DNA of 34,404 nt from Bradyrhizobium sp. STM 3843. GTDB lineage: Bacteria > Pseudomonadota > Alphaproteobacteria > Rhizobiales > Xanthobacteraceae. The notes beneath the pieces were generated by a model. The model was given only the letters and a program-made list of their open reading frames with translations, ran no database searches and was not told where the DNA came from. Location: positions 1 through 34,404 of the forward strand of contig NZ_CAFK01000070.1 in the NCBI RefSeq assembly GCF_000239815.1, read 5' to 3'. Every line of letters starts with the position of its first letter. The stretch's first letter is position 1. Both the position numbers and the translations under genes were made by a program. Positions 31,104 to 34,404 of the stretch are shown in pieces.

Positions 31104-33026
31104 ATGACCAGTAACGTCGCAGCCACGCCCGCGGAGACGCCGGCGACCAATGGGCATGGCAGCGCCCATTCGACGGCCAGTTACGCCGCGCTCACGCTCG
31201 GCAGCATCGGCGTCGTCTATGGCGATATCGGCACCAGCCCTCTCTACGCTCTGCGCGAGGCGGTGATGGCCGCGAGCAGCGGCGGAGAAGCGGCACCGCA
31301 CGCGGTGCTTGGCGTGATTTCGCTGATCCTGTGGGCGCTCATCGTGGTGGTGACGCTCAAATATGTGGTCATTCTGCTGCGTGCGGATAACCACGGGGAG
31401 GGCGGCACGCTCGCCCTGATGGCGCTGGCGCAGCGCGGCGTCACCAAGGGCGCCGGCGTCATCGTCCTGCTCGGCATCATCAGCGGCGCCTTGTTCTACG
31501 GCGACGCGGTGATCACGCCCGCTTTGTCGGTGTTGTCGGCGGTCGAAGGTATCAAGCTGGTCACCTCGTCGCTCGACCCCTACGTCGTGCCCGTCACGCT
31601 TCTGATCCTGGTGCTACTGTTCGCGGTGCAGGCGCGCGGCACCGCGAAGGTCGCGGCCTTTTTCGGGCCTGTCATGCTGATCTGGTTCCTGGTGATCGGG
31701 ATCGCGGCTGTCCCGCCGATCCTCCGCCAGCCGGAGGTGCTGTGGGCGATCAATCCGTATCTGGCCGTGTCGTTCATGCTCCATCACGGCCTGATCGGCT
31801 TTGTCACGCTGGGCGCCGTGTTTCTGGCAGTGACCGGCGCTGAAGCCCTGTATGCCGATCTCGGCCATTTCGGCAAAAAGCCGATCCAGACCGCCTGGCT
31901 GTTCATCGTGCTGCCGTCGCTGGCGCTGAACTATCTGGGGCAGGGCGCCTTGGTGATCGGCGATCCCAAGGCGGTCGAGAACCCATTCTTCCTGATGTTT
32001 CCGGACTGGGCGCTGATCCCGATGGTTGGACTTGCAACGGTCGCGACCGTGATCGCAAGCCAGGCGGTGATCACCGGCGCCTATTCGCTGACGCGTCAGG
32101 CGATCCAGCTCGGGCTGTTGCCGCGCTTCGAGATCCGCCACACCTCGGAAGCGCATTCCGGCCAGATCTACATTCCCCGCATCAACAAGTTGCTGCTGGG
32201 GTCGGTGGTGCTGCTGGTGCTGATGTTCAAATCGTCCAGCGCATTGGCCTCGGCTTACGGCATCTCCGTCACCGGCACGATGGTGGTGACTGCGATGATG
32301 GGTTTTGTCGTGGTGTGGAAGGTCTGGAAGTGGGCGCCGATTGCAGCGGCGGCGCTGATCGTCCCCTTCCTGTTCCTCGACCTGACCTTCCTGGCCGCCA
32401 ACCTGCTCAAGGTGTTCGAGGGCGGTTGGGTGCCGCTGGCGCTCGGCGGCTTCGTGATGACGCTGATGTACACGTGGCGGCGCGGCAGCCGGCTCTTGTT
32501 CGAGAAATCTCGCAAGCTGGAATTCCCGCTCGCCGACCTCGTCGCCATGCTGGAAAAGCGCCCGCCGCAGCGCGTCCCTGGCACCGCGGTCTTCCTGACC
32601 AGCGATCCGCTGAGCGCGCCGACCGCGCTGATGCACAGTCTGAAGCACTACAAGGTGCTGCACGAGAAGAACGTGATCCTGACCATCGAGACTGCGACGA
32701 CGCCGCGCATCGACCCGTCCGAGCGCGTGCGGCTCGAGCAGGTCAGCCCGACCTTCACCAAGGTGACTTTGCGCTTCGGCTTCATGGAATCGCCGAACGT
32801 GCCGCGAGCGCTGGCGATCGCCCGCAAGCTCGGCTGGCAATTCGACATCATGTCGACGTCGTTCTTCCTGTCCCGCCGAGCCCTCAAACCGGCGGCGCAT
32901 TCCGGCATGCCGCGCTGGCAGGATCATCTGTTCATCGCGTTAAGCCGCACCGCCAACGATGCGACCGACTATTTCCAGATCCCGAGCGGGCGCGTCGTCG
33001 AGGTCGGCACCCAGGTGACGGTCTAA
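31104..33026 (+). CDS. kup: Kup-family potassium transporter
   Basis: This proton-coupled K+ importer of the KUP/HAK/KT family has 640 residues and about 12 membrane helices. The conserved N-terminal block is [20 protein letters not shown], followed by further family stretches such as [36 protein letters not shown] and [14 protein letters not shown]. The C-terminal 150 or so residues form a cytoplasmic domain including [24 protein letters not shown] chose ATG 31104 (GAGG at 31088-31091); a GTG at 31077 in frame gives nine more residues. The leader holds a hairpin and a 16-codon ORF. The rhodanese gene follows after 125 bp. Confidence 0.93.
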   Translation: MTSNVAATPAETPATNGHGSAHSTASYAALTLGSIGVVYGDIGTSPLYALREAVMAASSGGEAAPHAVLGVISLILWALIVVVTLKYVVILLRADNHGEGGTLALMALAQRGVTKGAGVIVLLGIISGALFYGDAVITPALSVLSAVEGIKLVTSSLDPYVVPVTLLILVLLFAVQARGTAKVAAFFGPVMLIWFLVIGIAAVPPILRQPEVLWAINPYLAVSFMLHHGLIGFVTLGAVFLAVTGAEALYADLGHFGKKPIQTAWLFIVLPSLALNYLGQGALVIGDPKAVENPFFLMFPDWALIPMVGLATVATVIASQAVITGAYSLTRQAIQLGLLPRFEIRHTSEAHSGQIYIPRINKLLLGSVVLLVLMFKSSSALASAYGISVTGTMVVTAMMGFVVVWKVWKWAPIAAAALIVPFLFLDLTFLAANLLKVFEGGWVPLALGGFVMTLMYTWRRGSRLLFEKSRKLEFPLADLVAMLEKRPPQRVPGTAVFLTSDPLSAPTALMHSLKHYKVLHEKNVILTIETATTPRIDPSERVRLEQVSPTFTKVTLRFGFMESPNVPRALAIARKLGWQFDIMSTSFFLSRRALKPAAHSGMPRWQDHLFIALSRTANDATDYFQIPSGRVVEVGTQVTV

Positions 33027-33151
33027 GCGGCAGGTTCGGGCGGAGGCGCGTGTCAGGCCTGTCGCCACGACGCTTGATTTTCACCTCGTCCGGAGTGAGG
33101 TTGCAGAGAGCAGGGGGCTGGTATCGCCCCGCGAAGGGTTGGAGGACAGGC

Positions 33152-33475
33152 GTGGCAGTGGTGCATGATTTGACGCCGCAGGAGGTGGCGAAGGGGATCG
33201 CGGAAGGCCATTATCTTCTGGTCGACGTGCGTGAGCCGAACGAAGTTGCTGCGGAAGCCTATCCGGATGGAATTGTCGTCTCACTGTCGACCTTCGATCC
33301 GAAGGCCATTCCTGATCCGGCCGGAAAACAGGTCGTGTTCGCCTGCCGCTCCGGCAAGCGCTCGGTGACGGCTTCGCTCGCCGCGCAGTCGGCTGGCTTG
33401 CCCTACGACAAGCATCTGGCAGGCGGAATGCTCGGCTGGAAGGCCGCAGGCCTGCCCACCAAGACCGGCGGTTAA
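33152..33475 (+). CDS. single-domain rhodanese-like protein
   Basis: The 107-residue protein is one rhodanese domain. It carries LLVDVREPNEV at the N-terminal side and the active-site loop CRSGKRS with the persulfide-forming Cys65. The C-terminal HLAGGMLGWKAAGLP is typical of GlpE/PspE-like single domains. Such proteins move sulfane sulfur, for example from thiosulfate to cyanide or thiols; the physiological partner is unknown. The start is GTG 33152 with GGAGGAC about seven bases upstream; the same frame is open far upstream but runs inside kup. The aminotransferase gene begins eight bases after its stop, so the two are probably co-transcribed. Confidence 0.9.
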   Translation: MAVVHDLTPQEVAKGIAEGHYLLVDVREPNEVAAEAYPDGIVVSLSTFDPKAIPDPAGKQVVFACRSGKRSVTASLAAQSAGLPYDKHLAGGMLGWKAAGLPTKTGG

Positions 33476-33483
33476 GCGCGACT

Positions 33484-34404
33484 ATGACCTCGATGAACAA
33501 GGTCTTCGCGGACCTTCCCGTCACCATTTTCGAGGCGATGTCGCAGGCCGCGCGCGACAACAACGCGATCAATCTTGGTCAGGGCTTCCCGGACGATCCC
33601 GGGCCCGAAGATATCCGCCGCGCTGCGGCCGACGCCGTCTTGAACGGCTACAACCAGTATCCCTCGATGATGGGGCTGCCGGAACTGCGGCAGGCGATCG
33701 CTGCGCATTATGCGCGCTGGCACCAGCTCGACCTCGACCCGATGAGCGAGGTGATGGTCACCTCAGGCGGCACGGAAGCGCTGACCTCGGCGATCCTGGC
33801 CGTGGTCGAGCCCGGCGACGAGGTGATCTGCTTTCAGCCGGTCTATGATTCCTATCTGCCGATCATCCGCCAGGCCGGCGGCATTCCGAAGCTGGTGCGG
33901 CTGGAGCCGCCGCATTGGCGGCTGTCGGAGGAGATGCTGCGCTCGGCTTTCACGCCGAAGACCAAGGCGGTGCTATTCAACAATCCGCTCAATCCGGCTG
34001 CCGTCGTCTATCCGCGCGAGGATCTCGAATTGCTGGCGCGGTTCTGCCATGAGTTCGACGCGGTTGCGATCTGCGACGAGGTCTGGGAGCACGTGGTGTT
34101 CGACGGCCGTGAGCATATCCCGCTGATCACCATTCCCGGCATGCGCGACCGCACCATCAAGGTCGGCTCGGCCGGCAAGATCTTCTCGCTGACCGGCTGG
34201 AAAATCGGCTTCGTCTGCGCCGCGCCGCCGCTTCTGCGCGTCGCCGCCAAGGTGCATCAGTTCCTGACTTTTACGACAGCGCCCAATCTGCAGGTCGCGG
34301 TCGCCTACGGGCTCGGCAAGTCCGACGACTATTTCCTCTCCATGCGTGCAGAGCTCGCGCGCAGCCGCGACCGGCTGACCGCCGGACTGGAGCGCCTGGG
34401 CTTT
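33484..34404 (+). CDS. PLP-dependent class I/II aminotransferase, 3' truncated by the window
   Basis: The first 307 codons are present; the gene runs off the right edge. It is a fold-type I aminotransferase of the kynurenine/methionine aminotransferase group (YbdL/cysteine-S-conjugate lyase relatives). Evidence: LGQGFPDDPGP at the N-terminus, VTSGGTEALTSAIL for PLP phosphate binding, the NNPLNPAAVVY substrate/cofactor loop, AICDEVWEHVVF with the PLP-contact Asp, and GSAGKIFSLTGWKIG with Lys232 forming the Schiff base. NNPLNPAA replaces the more usual NNPHNPTG, noted also in relatives. The substrate is not settled by sequence. ATG 33484 matches the family start; the rhodanese gene lies eight bases upstream. 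Confidence 0.9.
   Translation, partial: MTSMNKVFADLPVTIFEAMSQAARDNNAINLGQGFPDDPGPEDIRRAAADAVLNGYNQYPSMMGLPELRQAIAAHYARWHQLDLDPMSEVMVTSGGTEALTSAILAVVEPGDEVICFQPVYDSYLPIIRQAGGIPKLVRLEPPHWRLSEEMLRSAFTPKTKAVLFNNPLNPAAVVYPREDLELLARFCHEFDAVAICDEVWEHVVFDGREHIPLITIPGMRDRTIKVGSAGKIFSLTGWKIGFVCAAPPLLRVAAKVHQFLTFTTAPNLQVAVAYGLGKSDDYFLSMRAELARSRDRLTAGLERLGF

Noticed and set aside
31614..32927. A 437-codon minus-strand frame opposite kup
   Set aside because: Rich in His, Arg and Gln, as expected for the antisense of a hydrophobic protein; no domain seen.
1..34404. Search for defence islands, CRISPR, prophage, secretion clusters or biosynthetic clusters
   Set aside because: No regularly spaced repeats, integrase, transposase, nuclease/toxin pairs, NRPS/PKS or phage structural genes were recognised; the genes are mostly core metabolism, envelope and motility.

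Overview
The window looks like chromosomal core sequence from a high-GC alphaproteobacterium, most likely Bradyrhizobium or a close relative such as Rhodopseudomonas (inference). The grounds are strong G/C third-position bias, many GTG/TTG starts, families typical of that group (class II DAHP synthase, DUF2865, DUF2059, a 232-residue Psd next to PssA), and dispersed palindromic intergenic repeats. I see no tRNA or rRNA gene, CRISPR array, insertion sequence, prophage, toxin-antitoxin pair or recognised defence system.

Left part (1-8.2 kb): a truncated HAD phosphatase (gph) diverges from rpiA, which is followed by a secreted DUF2059 protein and glutathione reductase. A minus-strand ArsR - SRPBCC - small membrane protein - DUF1801 operon is tightly coupled. 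It is preceded by two copies of ATAAC-N6-GTTAT that also face a divergent DUF4336 gene. Next come an ElaA-type acetyltransferase with a doubtful 75-codon frame upstream of it, a cupin closely resembling Mn-dependent hydroxynitrile lyases, and an alpha/beta hydrolase.

Middle part (8.2-21.5 kb): aroG(class II)-dgkA-nadE is packed head to tail behind a terminator-like hairpin. Convergent to it are a DUF2865 secreted protein, a small six-Cys secreted protein and an unrecognised 31-residue ORF with a strong ribosome-binding site. cysS, a 37-residue membrane peptide, a GNAT protein and cimA form a chain of stop/start overlaps or near contacts. Two minus-strand SDR genes diverge from an AraC regulator. 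A VOC protein and a LOG-family protein follow.

Right part (21.5-34.4 kb): an Atm1-type ABC exporter, then psd-pssA (phosphatidylethanolamine synthesis), an RraA-like protein, a membrane hybrid histidine kinase with a separate overlapping Hpt gene, motA-motB, kup with a small upstream ORF and hairpin in its leader, a single-domain rhodanese, and a PLP aminotransferase cut off by the window end.

Most genes are well-known housekeeping functions. No clear new multi-gene system is visible. The better leads are regulatory: the tandem ArsR operators, hairpins upstream of aroG and kup, overlapping inverted repeats at 5745-5825, a crossing inverted-repeat pair upstream of rpiA, and the kinase/Hpt/motAB neighbourhood. 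Assignments rest on motif recognition by eye; no database search was run.
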